Below the pieces are notes generated by a model. The model did no database searches. It had not been told where the DNA came from and saw only the letters and a program-made list of their open reading frames with translations. This document shows positions 7,014 to 15,128 of a DNA stretch of 48,019 nucleotides, one piece after another; within the stretch, counting starts at the first letter, position 1; every line of letters begins with the position of its first letter. The DNA comes from SFEL01 sp963640685 (GTDB lineage Bacteria; Bacillota; Clostridia; Christensenellales; CAG-138): assembly GCA_963640685.1 (NCBI GenBank), contig CAVIAA010000014.1, forward strand, positions 1-48,019, read 5' to 3'. A program made the translations under genes and the position numbers.

Positions 7014-8180
7014 TCATTCGCCGCACCTGCGTACCAGCGCCTCGTGCATGGCTGTCATCATAAGCAGCAGCGCCAAGAGGTAAACGGGGAGCAGCGCAGG
7101 CGAGATATGCTCGGCGATGAGGCCGAAAAGGGGCGGCATAAGGCTGGAGCCGGTATAGGCGCAGGCCATTTGAATGCCGATTATCGCCTGAGACTTATCC
7201 GCGCCGAAATGCGCCGGCGTGGAATGGATTATGCAGGGATATATCGGCGCACAGCCGAGCCCTATGACCGCAAGGCCGAAGAGAGACGCAGCCGCGCCGA
7301 GCGGCAGCAGCATCACCGCGATGCCTAAGGCGATGAGTGCCTGACCTAAGCGTATGAGCTGAACGTCGCTCAGTCTCATTGCGGCAAAGCCGTTAAGTGC
7401 CCGCCCAATGGTTATGCCGATAAAGAACATGCCGGCAAAGGAGGCCGCCGTTTCCGCAGGTACTCCCTTAAAAAGCGTAAGATAGCTGCTTGCCCATAGG
7501 CCGGTGGTCTGCTCCAGCGCGCAGTAGCAGAAGAAGCAGATGAGAATGTTCTTTACGCCGCGCAGCCTTAGCGCCTGCCCGAGCGTCAGCGGCTTTGCCT
7601 CGACTACGCTGCCGGAGGCGTCATGTACCTCCGGCTTGCCTTTCCAGAGCGGCAGGCTGAGCAGCAGTATGGCGGTCAAAACGGCCTGAATGACCGCAAC
7701 GCAGCGGTAGCCGCCGTTCCAGCCCAAGCCGCAGGATATGATATACCCCATTATATACGGGCCGGAGGCCGCGCCGATGCCCCACATGCAGTGCAGCCAG
7801 CTCATATGCTTGCTTTGGTAATGCAGCGCAACGTAGTTGTTCAGGGAAGCATCCACGCTGCCGGCGCCGAGGCCGTAGGGTATTGCCCAGAGGCAGAGCT
7901 GCCAGAACGCATGGCTTGCGGAAAAGCCAAACAGCGCAGCTGCGGTCATCGCAACGCTTATCGCTGTCACACGGCCTGTGCCGAGGCGGCGGGTCAGCCT
8001 GTCGCTCTGCAGGCTGGATACTATGGTGCCTATCGAGATTATCATAAATACCACGCCGGAATAGGATACCGGAACGCCGAGCTGCGGGTACATGCTCGGC
8101 CACGCCGATCCGAGCAGCGAATCCGGCAGGCCAAGGCTTATAAACGAAAGGTATATAACTGCCAAAAGCAGACTGAACAT
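7014..8180 (-). CDS. MFS transporter
   Basis: 388 residues, hydrophobic throughout, with about twelve membrane segments. The DRLTRRLGTGRV loop between helices 2 and 3 is the major-facilitator signature; the opening FISLGLPDSLLGSAWPSM and the layout resemble the fucose-permease-like branch. The start at 8180 follows GGGAGGGG. It converges tail to tail with the EamA gene and diverges from an AraC-type regulator, so a sugar or other small carbohydrate controlled by that regulator is a reasonable guess, not a demonstrated substrate. Confidence 0.8.
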   Translation of the reverse strand: MFSLLLAVIYLSFISLGLPDSLLGSAWPSMYPQLGVPVSYSGVVFMIISIGTIVSSLQSDRLTRRLGTGRVTAISVAMTAAALFGFSASHAFWQLCLWAIPYGLGAGSVDASLNNYVALHYQSKHMSWLHCMWGIGAASGPYIMGYIISCGLGWNGGYRCVAVIQAVLTAILLLSLPLWKGKPEVHDASGSVVEAKPLTLGQALRLRGVKNILICFFCYCALEQTTGLWASSYLTLFKGVPAETAASFAGMFFIGITIGRALNGFAAMRLSDVQLIRLGQALIALGIAVMLLPLGAAASLFGLAVIGLGCAPIYPCIIHSTPAHFGADKSQAIIGIQMACAYTGSSLMPPLFGLIAEHISPALLPVYLLALLLMMTAMHEALVRRCGE

Positions 8181-8200
8181 ATTGAACCCCTCCCTTTTTG

Positions 8201-8218
8201 ATGATATGATTATATCAT
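8201..8218. promoter_or_regulatory. palindrome over the -10 box of the MFS gene
   Basis: ATGATAT and ATATCAT form a 7-bp inverted repeat with a 4-base spacer. It contains a TATAAT -10 box for the MFS gene (plus 8209-8214, with an extended TG) about 30 bases before its start. The intergenic region is shared with the AraC-type gene, which makes it a likely control site. Confidence 0.45.
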
Positions 8219-8291
8219 GGATATTTAGCTATAATTAGCACATATCCCCACATTTTATACAGCAATATCGCCAAAGAGAGGTTTGAAGCAA

Positions 8292-9197
8292 ATGGCACTG
8301 ACTACCTGCACGCCGATAGCTGCCGACATGAAGGGGCGAGAGCTCGTTGAGCACGGCACGGCACTTTTCCCCGTCGCCTGCTACCATACCGACCTCGACA
8401 GGATGGAGGTCGCCTGGCACTGGCACGAGGACCTTGAGGTATTTACCGTTGAGAGGGGAACAGCCCGCGCCTCGGTAAACGGCAGCGAATATATACTGAA
8501 AGCCGGCGAGGGCTTCTTTATAAACGCGGGCGTTCTGCACGGCGTAAGGCAGGAGGGAACAGAGCCCTGTCGGCTGCACTCCATCGTATTCCATCCCCGC
8601 CTTGTCGGCGGGAGCATCGACAGCATAATATGGCAAAAATATCTGGAGCCGCTCATAACCTACCAAACGAGGCCGTGCGCCCGCTTTTGGGGAAGCGATG
8701 GCTATCAGGGGGCAGCGATAAGGGCTATTGAGACGGCATGGCAAAGCTGCGTCCTTGAGGAGGAGGGCTTTGAGCTTGCGGCGCGGGAGCTGCTTTCGCA
8801 GGTCGTGCTGCTGCTTTTCAAAAACCGGCCGCTCTCGGAAAAGGCGCCCTCCGCGGCTGCCCTGCGGGACGGGGAGCGCACAAAGACCATGCTGCAGTTC
8901 ATTCAGGAGCATTTTGGTGAGGAGATATCGCTAACTCAAATCGCACAAAGCGCGCATATATCGCAAAGCGAGTGCTTGCGGTGCTTTCGAAGCGTGATAG
9001 GGTGCCCGCCTATACAGTATGTAAAGCAGCTACGTATTCAAAAGGCGGCGGAGCTGCTGCTCTGTACCGATGATAGGATATCCGACATCGGCCAGCAATG
9101 CGGCTTTCAGGAGATGAGCTACTTTGCAAAGGCCTTCCGCGAGCTGCGCGGCTGCACACCGAGGGAGTATAGAGAATGGGCAAAAGAAAATGAATAA
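8292..9197 (+). CDS. AraC-family transcriptional regulator
   Basis: 301 residues. The ATG at 8292 is chosen because AGAGAGG lies ten bases upstream; an earlier TTG at 8283 would sit on top of that site. The N-terminal half is a cupin sensor domain (VAWHWHEDLEVFTVERG, then GEGFFINAGVLHGV). Residues ~200-298 are the double helix-turn-helix of AraC/XylS proteins (EEISLTQIAQSAHISQSECL, then ISDIGQQCGFQEMSYFAKAF and CTPREYRE). Proteins of this build usually activate a nearby sugar-uptake or sugar-breakdown gene; the divergent MFS transporter is the obvious candidate. Confidence 0.85.
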   Translation: MALTTCTPIAADMKGRELVEHGTALFPVACYHTDLDRMEVAWHWHEDLEVFTVERGTARASVNGSEYILKAGEGFFINAGVLHGVRQEGTEPCRLHSIVFHPRLVGGSIDSIIWQKYLEPLITYQTRPCARFWGSDGYQGAAIRAIETAWQSCVLEEEGFELAARELLSQVVLLLFKNRPLSEKAPSAAALRDGERTKTMLQFIQEHFGEEISLTQIAQSAHISQSECLRCFRSVIGCPPIQYVKQLRIQKAAELLLCTDDRISDIGQQCGFQEMSYFAKAFRELRGCTPREYREWAKENE

Positions 9198-9357
9198 GGC
9201 TGAAATTTATCAGTAATGAGAAGATCGGAACGTTTCATACGAGGCAACGGAGCATGAGGCCGTGTTTAACATGGATAAGCAGCCTTGCTGAAGCTCCCGT
9301 ATCCCGAATGATACGCAAAAAACTGTTCGTTCGCGATGACAAAAAGCGCTATTATAA

Positions 9358-9392
9358 ACAAAAAACCGCCGCCTGCAAAATGCAGGCAGCGG
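9358..9392 (-). terminator. terminator of groES-groEL
   Basis: Arms 9366-9377 and 9381-9392 form a 12-base stem with one mismatch, ending on the minus strand in a run of Ts (plus 9358-9365). It lies 33 bases beyond the groEL stop. Confidence 0.8.
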
Positions 9393-9424
9393 CTTTACAT
9401 ATCAGCTGTGCTTTACGGTTCGGT

Positions 9425-11059
9425 TTAATACATGCCGCCCATGCCGCCCATATCGCCGCCGGGGGCAGGCGCTGCGGGAGGGGTGGGTATATCGCATACC
9501 AGGCTCTCGGTGGTGAGCACCATAGCGGCGATAGATGCTGCGTTCTGGAGCGCGCTGCGGGTGACCTTGGTAGGATCGATGATGCCCTTATCCTCCATTG
9601 TGCAGTACTCATCGTTGCGTGCATCGTAGCCGTAGCCGGTCTTGCCGGAGCGCTTGATGTTCTCAACTATTACGGAGCCCTCAAGGCCAGCGTTCGCGGC
9701 AATCTGGCGTACAGGCTCTTCAAGGGCGCGAACGACGATCTTAACGCCGGTGCGCTTATCGCCCTCGTACTTATCCTCAAGCTTCTTTACCCTGTCGATA
9801 ACGTTTACCAGCGCTACGCCGCCGCCGGGAACGATGCCCTCTTCAACGGCAGCACGGGTTGCGTTGAGCGCATCCTCTATGCGGAGCTTGATCTCCTTCA
9901 TCTCGACCTCGGTCGCCGCGCCAACTGCTATAACGGCTACGCCGCCGGCCAGCTTTGCAAGGCGCTCCTGAAGCTTTTCCTTGTCGTAGTCCGATGTAGT
10001 CTCCTCAATCTGAGACTTAATGGAGCTTATGCGGGCGCGTATCTCAGAAGGATCGCCTGCGCCTTCAACGATGGTGGTGTTCTCCTTATCGACCTTTACC
10101 TGACGCGCACGGCCCAGCATATCTACGGTGGCCTCCTTGAGGGTCATGCCAAGCTCCTCGCTGATGACCTGACCGCCGGTGAGGATCGCGATATCCTGAA
10201 GCATCGCCTTGCGCCTGTCGCCAAAGCCGGGTGCCTTTACGGCAACGCAGGTGAAGGTTCCGCGGAGCTTATTGACGACCAGAGTTGCAAGAGCCTCGCC
10301 CTCAACGTCCTCTGCGATTATCAGCAGCTTTGCGCCCTGCTGAACAACGCTTTCGAGAACGGGCAGTATATCCTGAATGTTGGATATCTTCTTGTCGGTA
10401 ATGAGGATATAGGGGTTATCCAGCACCGCCTCCATCTTGTCGGTATCGGTCACCATGTATGCGGAGGCATAGCCGCGGTCAAACTGCATACCTTCAACGA
10501 TGTTCAGCTCGGTCTTCATAGTCTTGGATTCCTCAACGGTGATAACGCCGTCGTTGCCGACCTTTTCCATTGCCTCGCTGATGAGCGCGCCGACCTGCTC
10601 GTCGCCTGCGGAAATTGAAGCGACCTGAGCGATAGCCTGCTTGGAGCCGACGGGCTTGGAGATGTCCTTAAGGCCGTTTACGGCTTCCTCAACGGCAACC
10701 TCGATGCCTCTCTTTACCTCCATCGGGTTTGCGCCGGCGGCTACGTTCTTCATGCCCTCGCGAATTATCGCCTGAGCGAGAAGGGTAGCGGTGGTGGTGC
10801 CGTCGCCCGCGACGTCGTTGGTCTTTATGGAAACCTCCTTAACGAGCTGCGCGCCCATGTTTTCGAAGGGATCCTCAAGCTCAATCTCCTTTGCAATGGT
10901 AACGCCGTCGTTTGTGATCAGGGGTGCGCCGTACTTCTTGTCGAGCACTACATTGCGCCCCTTGGGGCCAAGGGTTATTTTAACGGTATCCGCAAGTGCA
11001 TTCATGCCGGCTTCCAGCGCCCTGCGTGCCTCTTCTCCGTATTTAAGCTGTTTTGCCAT
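9425..11059 (-). CDS. groEL: chaperonin GroEL (Hsp60)
   Basis: 544 residues, the usual length. Fourteen copies form a double ring that folds proteins with ATP in the cytosol, capped by GroES. Visible signatures: KYGEEARRALEAGMNALADT at the start, TLGPKGRNVVLDKKYGAP, the ATP-site GDGTTTATLLAQ near residue 86, AAVEEGIVPGGGVALV near residue 400, and the C-terminal GGDMGGMGGMY tail. GGAG stands ahead of the ATG at 11059. It follows groES by 25 bases in one operon under a CIRCE element, so HrcA control and heat induction are expected. Confidence 0.98.
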   Translation of the reverse strand: MAKQLKYGEEARRALEAGMNALADTVKITLGPKGRNVVLDKKYGAPLITNDGVTIAKEIELEDPFENMGAQLVKEVSIKTNDVAGDGTTTATLLAQAIIREGMKNVAAGANPMEVKRGIEVAVEEAVNGLKDISKPVGSKQAIAQVASISAGDEQVGALISEAMEKVGNDGVITVEESKTMKTELNIVEGMQFDRGYASAYMVTDTDKMEAVLDNPYILITDKKISNIQDILPVLESVVQQGAKLLIIAEDVEGEALATLVVNKLRGTFTCVAVKAPGFGDRRKAMLQDIAILTGGQVISEELGMTLKEATVDMLGRARQVKVDKENTTIVEGAGDPSEIRARISSIKSQIEETTSDYDKEKLQERLAKLAGGVAVIAVGAATEVEMKEIKLRIEDALNATRAAVEEGIVPGGGVALVNVIDRVKKLEDKYEGDKRTGVKIVVRALEEPVRQIAANAGLEGSVIVENIKRSGKTGYGYDARNDEYCTMEDKGIIDPTKVTRSALQNAASIAAMVLTTESLVCDIPTPPAAPAPGGDMGGMGGMY

Positions 11060-11084
11060 AATTCTTTTCTCCTTTAGCTATAAA

Positions 11085-11369
11085 TTATTCAACGACCGCC
11101 AGTATGTCGTTCTGGCGTACTATCTTGTACTCCTCGCCGTCCAGCTTTACCTCGGTTCCGGCGTAGTTGGAAATGACGACCTTGTCGCCGACCTCAACGT
11201 ACATGGTGACCTCCTTGCCGTCTACCATGCCGCCGGGGCCTACCGCTACTACCTCAGATACTACGGGCTTTTCCTTTGCGCTGCCGGTGAGGATTATTCC
11301 GCTCTTGGTGGTTTCCTCAACCTCGGTGCTCTTGAGTACAACGCGGTCAAGTAAGGGTTTGAGTTTCAT
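11085..11369 (-). CDS. groES: co-chaperonin GroES (Hsp10)
   Basis: 94 residues, standard size. Heptameric lid of GroEL. The start MKLKPLLDRVVLK, the mobile loop around EETTKSGIILTGSAKEKP and the C-terminal EYKIVRQNDILAVVE are typical. AGGAGG is placed about ten bases before the ATG. First gene of the groES-groEL operon, transcribed from the CIRCE-bearing promoter just upstream. Confidence 0.98.
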   Translation of the reverse strand: MKLKPLLDRVVLKSTEVEETTKSGIILTGSAKEKPVVSEVVAVGPGGMVDGKEVTMYVEVGDKVVISNYAGTEVKLDGEEYKIVRQNDILAVVE

Positions 11370-11419
11370 AACTATGATTGCCTCCTATATTGGTATGATC
11401 GTATGCGTTTAAGTTCTTG

Positions 11420-11446
11420 TTAGCACTCACACTCGATGAGTGCTAA
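11420..11446 (-). promoter_or_regulatory. CIRCE operator (HrcA binding site)
   Basis: A perfect TTAGCACTC - 9 bases - GAGTGCTAA inverted repeat, the canonical CIRCE sequence. It sits between the promoter and the groES start, where the HrcA repressor blocks transcription until heat or folding stress. hrcA itself is not in the window. Confidence 0.97.
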
Positions 11447-11458
11447 CTCATGCTTCAT

Positions 11459-11487
11459 AATATAATACAACGCGCACCGCTTTTCAA
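11459..11487 (-). promoter_or_regulatory. promoter of groES-groEL
   Basis: TTGAAA (11482-11487), 17 bases, TATATT (11459-11464). The predicted start near 11452 lies just upstream of CIRCE. Confidence 0.7.
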
Positions 11488-11548
11488 TAGTATCCCGTGC
11501 ATTTTCACATTTATTCCTTATTTTGTTTTTTTCTTTGTAATTGTATGG

Positions 11549-11554
11549 TATACT
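11549..11554 (+). promoter_or_regulatory. extended -10 promoter of the dCMP deaminase gene
   Basis: TATACT preceded by TGG forms an extended -10 box 35 bases before the deaminase start. The -35 region is only a T-rich stretch, so a weaker or extended-box promoter is proposed. Confidence 0.45.
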
Positions 11555-11588
11555 TGCTCAAATCACGCTTTCAACTGGGGGTAATTCT

Positions 11589-12047
11589 ATGGCGGAATGG
11601 ACAAAATGGGACAAGCGATTTATGGAGCTCGCGTCAACTATCGGCACGTGGTCAAGCTGCTATCAGGAAAACCGCCACATAGGCGCCGTGATAGTCCGCA
11701 ACAAGCGCATAATAACCACCGGCTACAACGGCGCGCCGGCGGGGCTTAAAAGCTGCGTTGAAAAGGGCGAATGCATGCGGCGGCGGCTCGGCATACCATC
11801 CGGAACGCGGCACGAGCTCTGCTACGCAATACATGCCGAGCAAAACGCGATAATACAGGCGGCAAAGCTGGGCATATCCATCGAGGGCGCAACGATATAC
11901 TGTACCCACCAGCCCTGCGTGATATGCGCCAAGATGATAGTCAACAGCGGCATTTCCCGGGTGATATACGGCGAGGGCTACCCGGACGACTTTTCGCTGC
12001 AGATATTCAGCGAGGCAGGGGTCGAGCTGCTGAAATACGGGGAATAA
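11589..12047 (+). CDS. dCMP deaminase family protein (ComEB-like)
   Basis: 152 residues. The ATG at 11589 follows a GGGGG ribosome site; earlier in-frame codons lack one and do not match the family. It is a zinc-dependent cytidine/deoxycytidylate deaminase: the HAEQNAI motif supplies the zinc histidine and catalytic glutamate, and PCVICAKM the two zinc cysteines. GYNGAPAGLKSC is the typical substrate-loop motif of dCMP deaminases. Its product dUMP feeds thymidylate synthesis. It is a single-gene unit between a promoter and a shared terminator. A late-competence-type ComEB role is possible but not shown. Confidence 0.88.
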   Translation: MAEWTKWDKRFMELASTIGTWSSCYQENRHIGAVIVRNKRIITTGYNGAPAGLKSCVEKGECMRRRLGIPSGTRHELCYAIHAEQNAIIQAAKLGISIEGATIYCTHQPCVICAKMIVNSGISRVIYGEGYPDDFSLQIFSEAGVELLKYGE

Positions 12048-12063
12048 GACGCCTAACGAAGCA

Positions 12064-12094
12064 AAAACGGCTGCGGAATGACCGCAGCCGTTTT
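12064..12094. terminator. bidirectional terminator between the deaminase and SpoIID genes
   Basis: A perfect 10-bp stem (12067-12076 with 12082-12091) is flanked by As on the left and Ts on the right, so it can end transcription from both sides. It serves two converging genes. Confidence 0.8.
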
Positions 12095-12104
12095 ATTTTT
12101 ATGT

Positions 12105-14963
12105 TTAATTCTTAAGGCTTACATACTCGTCATACAGGAAGCCGTATTGCTTTCCGCAGTCCGCAAAGCACCAGCCGTCGGATACATAGAACACCGTTAC
12201 CTGCTGCCCCTTGCTCAGCCTGCCCAGCTTTTCGGTGCTCGTTGAGGGGCCGCTGCGTATGTTCACCTCGGAATTTGTTACGCAATTCTGCGGCGATATC
12301 GATGAGCTCACCCGCTGCACCGCAACGCTGCCGGTTTTGGTAAGCGAAAGGTACTTGGCGCTGATAAAGCCGACCTTGCCGTCGTATATGACGTAGTACC
12401 AGTCGCCGGTGCTGCCTATCACCTCAACCTCGGTGCCCTTCTTTAGCGTTGTGTAAACCTTGGTGCCGCTCGTGTTGGGTCCGCTGCGGAAATTCACCTT
12501 TTCAGTGGCAGCGCCCCTCGGCAGGGTTATGCCGGAGCCGCTCACTGCGCTCTCCGCAGTCTCTGTTTCTGCACCCTTGGTTTGGCCGGTGCTCTCGGCG
12601 CTGCTTTCCCCGCCTATGACGGTGCTCTGCGCGTTCGTGGTCTCTATCTTTATATACTTGGCATATATATAGCCCTGAATGTCGTTATGCTTTGCAAGGT
12701 ACCAGTCGCCGTCGCTCGCAATGAGCGTTACCTCTGTTCCCTTGGCCAGCCTTGCCAGCTTCTTTGTTGAGCTGGAGGGACCCTGCCTGAAGTTCACGTT
12801 GGTCGTGGTCTTGCCCTTGCCGATGGTCGTCTCCTGCTTCTGCTCCGTTTTGGTTTCCGTCTCGGTTGCGACCGTGCCGGTATACGCCTCGGTGACCTTC
12901 ACGTATTTTGAGCTCACATAGCCCTTCTTGCCGTCCGCGGTCTTTGCCGAGTACCAGCCGTCCTGCTCTCCGTATATGGTTATCTCGGTGCCCTTCTTCA
13001 GCGTATCTATTATCTTTGTGCTCGTGCCGGTCCCCTCCCGCAGCCTTACGCTGCCGGTGGTCACTCCCTTGCCCGCGCCGGAGTCCAGCTTGCGCGTTCC
13101 GGTAATCTCGATATACTTGCCGTGTACATACCCCTTCTGGCTGCCCGCCTGAACGCCGTACCATTCTCCCGCTGTGCCGAGTATATACACCCCGGTATCC
13201 TTCTTCAGCTTGCCCATCGAGCTGTACGAGGTTCTGGGGCCCACCCTCAGGTTAACTCCCGAGGTCGTCACCCGGCCGACCTGAACGGTGTCCTCGGCAG
13301 GCTTCTCGGTCGCCGCCGGCGCCGGCGTGGGCGTGGGCGTAGGAACCGCCGCAGCTTCCGGCATGGCCTCAGGTGCATTTGTCCCCGAAGGCGTGGCCTC
13401 AGGCGCAGCCGTGCGTGTCGGGTAGCCGGTTATGCTCACGTAGGTCGATATCATATAGCCGCTCTGCCCGCTCGATGTTGTCACCATATACCAGCCGCCG
13501 GTTGAGCCGTATATATTGAGCTCGGTATTCCTCGCAAGTTTGTCTATGCTGTCATACGAGGTTCCGGGGCCGGTTCTCAGGTTTACATTGGAGCCGTTGA
13601 CCACGCCTACGGCAACCACACCATCCGGAACAGCTATCTCCTGAGTTGGGTTCGGCGTGGCCGCAGTCTGCCCCGCCTCGCCCGAGGACGCGCTGTTTAC
13701 GGGATCCTGCGGGGTCGATACGCTTATGTTTGAAAGCGTCGCTCCCGGGTAATAGAAGGCGAGTATCTGCTTATAGCTCATCCCCTTATTCCCCATCGTT
13801 TGGGCGCCGCGCTGGCTCAGGCCAACGCCGTGGCCGTAGCGCACGTGGTATATCTTGTAATAGCCGGAGGAATCCATCTCCCCCCAGTAGCATCTGAGCG
13901 TAGTATCCTTTACAGCGCCATAGCTTTCAAATTCGCTGGTGCTGAAAGTGAACTCCACCGTGCCTTGGTTCGAGCCGCCCTGGCTCGCCGTCAGCCTTAT
14001 CGTGCATTTTGTCATGCAGCGGCTGGTTCCGGAGTATTTCGGCGTGTGTAAGTCGACAGACTGTATTGCGTCTATCTGCGTAACATTGTAGCCTAAGGCG
14101 GCGGAGGCCTTGTTTATCAGCAGGTTCATTACGCTCTGGCTGACCTCGCCGTTCATATTGACGGGTATTCTGATAACCTCTGTCTTGCTGTATACGTTGT
14201 CAATGTCATATGGATCGAGGCGAATGTCATAGCCGCTGTTGCTGACGCTCTTTGAAGGCCAAGCCTGAGTCGGCAGCAGCGTTTCTCCGCCGTTGCTCGC
14301 CGCAAAATAGGTTCTGAGCAGCTGCCCGCCAACGGTCAAAACCTCCGTAAGCGTGCTATCCACGGCGGATATAACGTTTGTATACGAAGCATTGTAGCCC
14401 TTATATACCTGCTCTGACGAGGTGTCGCCTATATAATAGTCCCCCGTCGGGTTCATACCGGAAAGCACATAGCACTTTGCCGCTATCGCCTGTGCCTTAA
14501 GCGTTTCCAGCGGGAAGGTATCGTTCATTTCGTAGCCGACAACGCCGTAGAGATAATGTGCAAGGGGGAGCTCGTTAACCACCCTTATATACCCGCTCGA
14601 CATGACCTTCAGGTTGAAGTGTCCGAGATATGTCCTGCTGTTCAGCTTCATATAGCCCGCGTTCCTGTCGACCGATGCGCGCATTATCGACATTTCCTTG
14701 CCGGTATACAGCCCGCTGCCGTAGGAGGAATGGTAGAGCGTCATGGTGCCGTCGCCGTTGCTCTTTACGGTAACTGTGCCGCCGGTGAACTCCGCCCCGT
14801 TTTCCTTTATGAAGTACCTGCCGGAGGCGTACATGGTGATCACCGTTGCGTTGTTTGTAGACAGCTTTACCTTTATCCAGCTGTAATCCGATGCCGCTTC
14901 GGCCTCGCCCGGCAGCATCAGCAGCATAAACGCCGCCATAAGCATCGCCATAAACCTCTTCAT
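12105..14963 (-). CDS. secreted SpoIID-domain protein with six SH3b repeats
   Basis: 952 residues. A signal peptide covers residues 1-23 (basic start, hydrophobic core, AEA-A cut). Residues ~125-410 form a SpoIID/LytB domain: AHYLYGVVGYEMND, LETLKAQAIAAKCYVL, and RYGHGVGLSQRGAQTMG. SpoIID proteins are lytic transglycosylases that trim peptidoglycan in engulfment. Six bacterial SH3 domains follow (about 450-512, 561-622, 632-692, 713-774, 813-876, 891-951), each with the (V)N(L/F/I)R.GP.(T/S)S core; such repeats bind cell-wall peptides. A proline/threonine/alanine-rich linker lies at 515-558. Far longer than sporulation SpoIID (about 340 residues) and not in a sporulation gene cluster, so a cell-wall remodelling enzyme of growing cells is as likely as a spore protein. 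Confidence 0.85.
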   Translation of the reverse strand: MKRFMAMLMAAFMLLMLPGEAEAASDYSWIKVKLSTNNATVITMYASGRYFIKENGAEFTGGTVTVKSNGDGTMTLYHSSYGSGLYTGKEMSIMRASVDRNAGYMKLNSRTYLGHFNLKVMSSGYIRVVNELPLAHYLYGVVGYEMNDTFPLETLKAQAIAAKCYVLSGMNPTGDYYIGDTSSEQVYKGYNASYTNVISAVDSTLTEVLTVGGQLLRTYFAASNGGETLLPTQAWPSKSVSNSGYDIRLDPYDIDNVYSKTEVIRIPVNMNGEVSQSVMNLLINKASAALGYNVTQIDAIQSVDLHTPKYSGTSRCMTKCTIRLTASQGGSNQGTVEFTFSTSEFESYGAVKDTTLRCYWGEMDSSGYYKIYHVRYGHGVGLSQRGAQTMGNKGMSYKQILAFYYPGATLSNISVSTPQDPVNSASSGEAGQTAATPNPTQEIAVPDGVVAVGVVNGSNVNLRTGPGTSYDSIDKLARNTELNIYGSTGGWYMVTTSSGQSGYMISTYVSITGYPTRTAAPEATPSGTNAPEAMPEAAAVPTPTPTPAPAATEKPAEDTVQVGRVTTSGVNLRVGPRTSYSSMGKLKKDTGVYILGTAGEWYGVQAGSQKGYVHGKYIEITGTRKLDSGAGKGVTTGSVRLREGTGTSTKIIDTLKKGTEITIYGEQDGWYSAKTADGKKGYVSSKYVKVTEAYTGTVATETETKTEQKQETTIGKGKTTTNVNFRQGPSSSTKKLARLAKGTEVTLIASDGDWYLAKHNDIQGYIYAKYIKIETTNAQSTVIGGESSAESTGQTKGAETETAESAVSGSGITLPRGAATEKVNFRSGPNTSGTKVYTTLKKGTEVEVIGSTGDWYYVIYDGKVGFISAKYLSLTKTGSVAVQRVSSSISPQNCVTNSEVNIRSGPSTSTEKLGRLSKGQQVTVFYVSDGWCFADCGKQYGFLYDEYVSLKN

Positions 14964-15073
14964 TGCAAGTACCTCTGTACATAAAAAGTGATAATTTTCG
15001 ATATATCCATACAGGAATATACCATATGTTGCGGGCTTTGTGTATATAGTTTGGCTTTGTTTACAAAATTACC

Positions 15074-15117
15074 AAAAAATAATAGCAGCGCCGCAGTAAA
15101 ACCTGCGGCGTGCTGCT
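15074..15117 (-). terminator. terminator of the ABC ATPase gene
   Basis: A stem of thirteen bases on each side (15084-15096 with 15103-15117, one bulge) ends on the minus strand in a T-rich run (plus 15074-15081). It begins about ten bases after the stop of the gene. Confidence 0.75.
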
Positions 15118-15128
15118 CATCTGCTTTG

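Noticed and set aside
9254..10618. 454-codon open frame antisense to groEL
   Set aside because: It mirrors the codon pattern of groEL and has no ribosome site or family features. Similar long antisense frames at 35834-37762 (over polC) and 41118-42887 (over dxr-cdsA-uppS) were dismissed for the same reason.
11420..11446. Terminator interpretation of the hairpin upstream of groES
   Set aside because: It is an exact CIRCE operator (TTAGCACTC-N9-GAGTGCTAA) and has no T-run.
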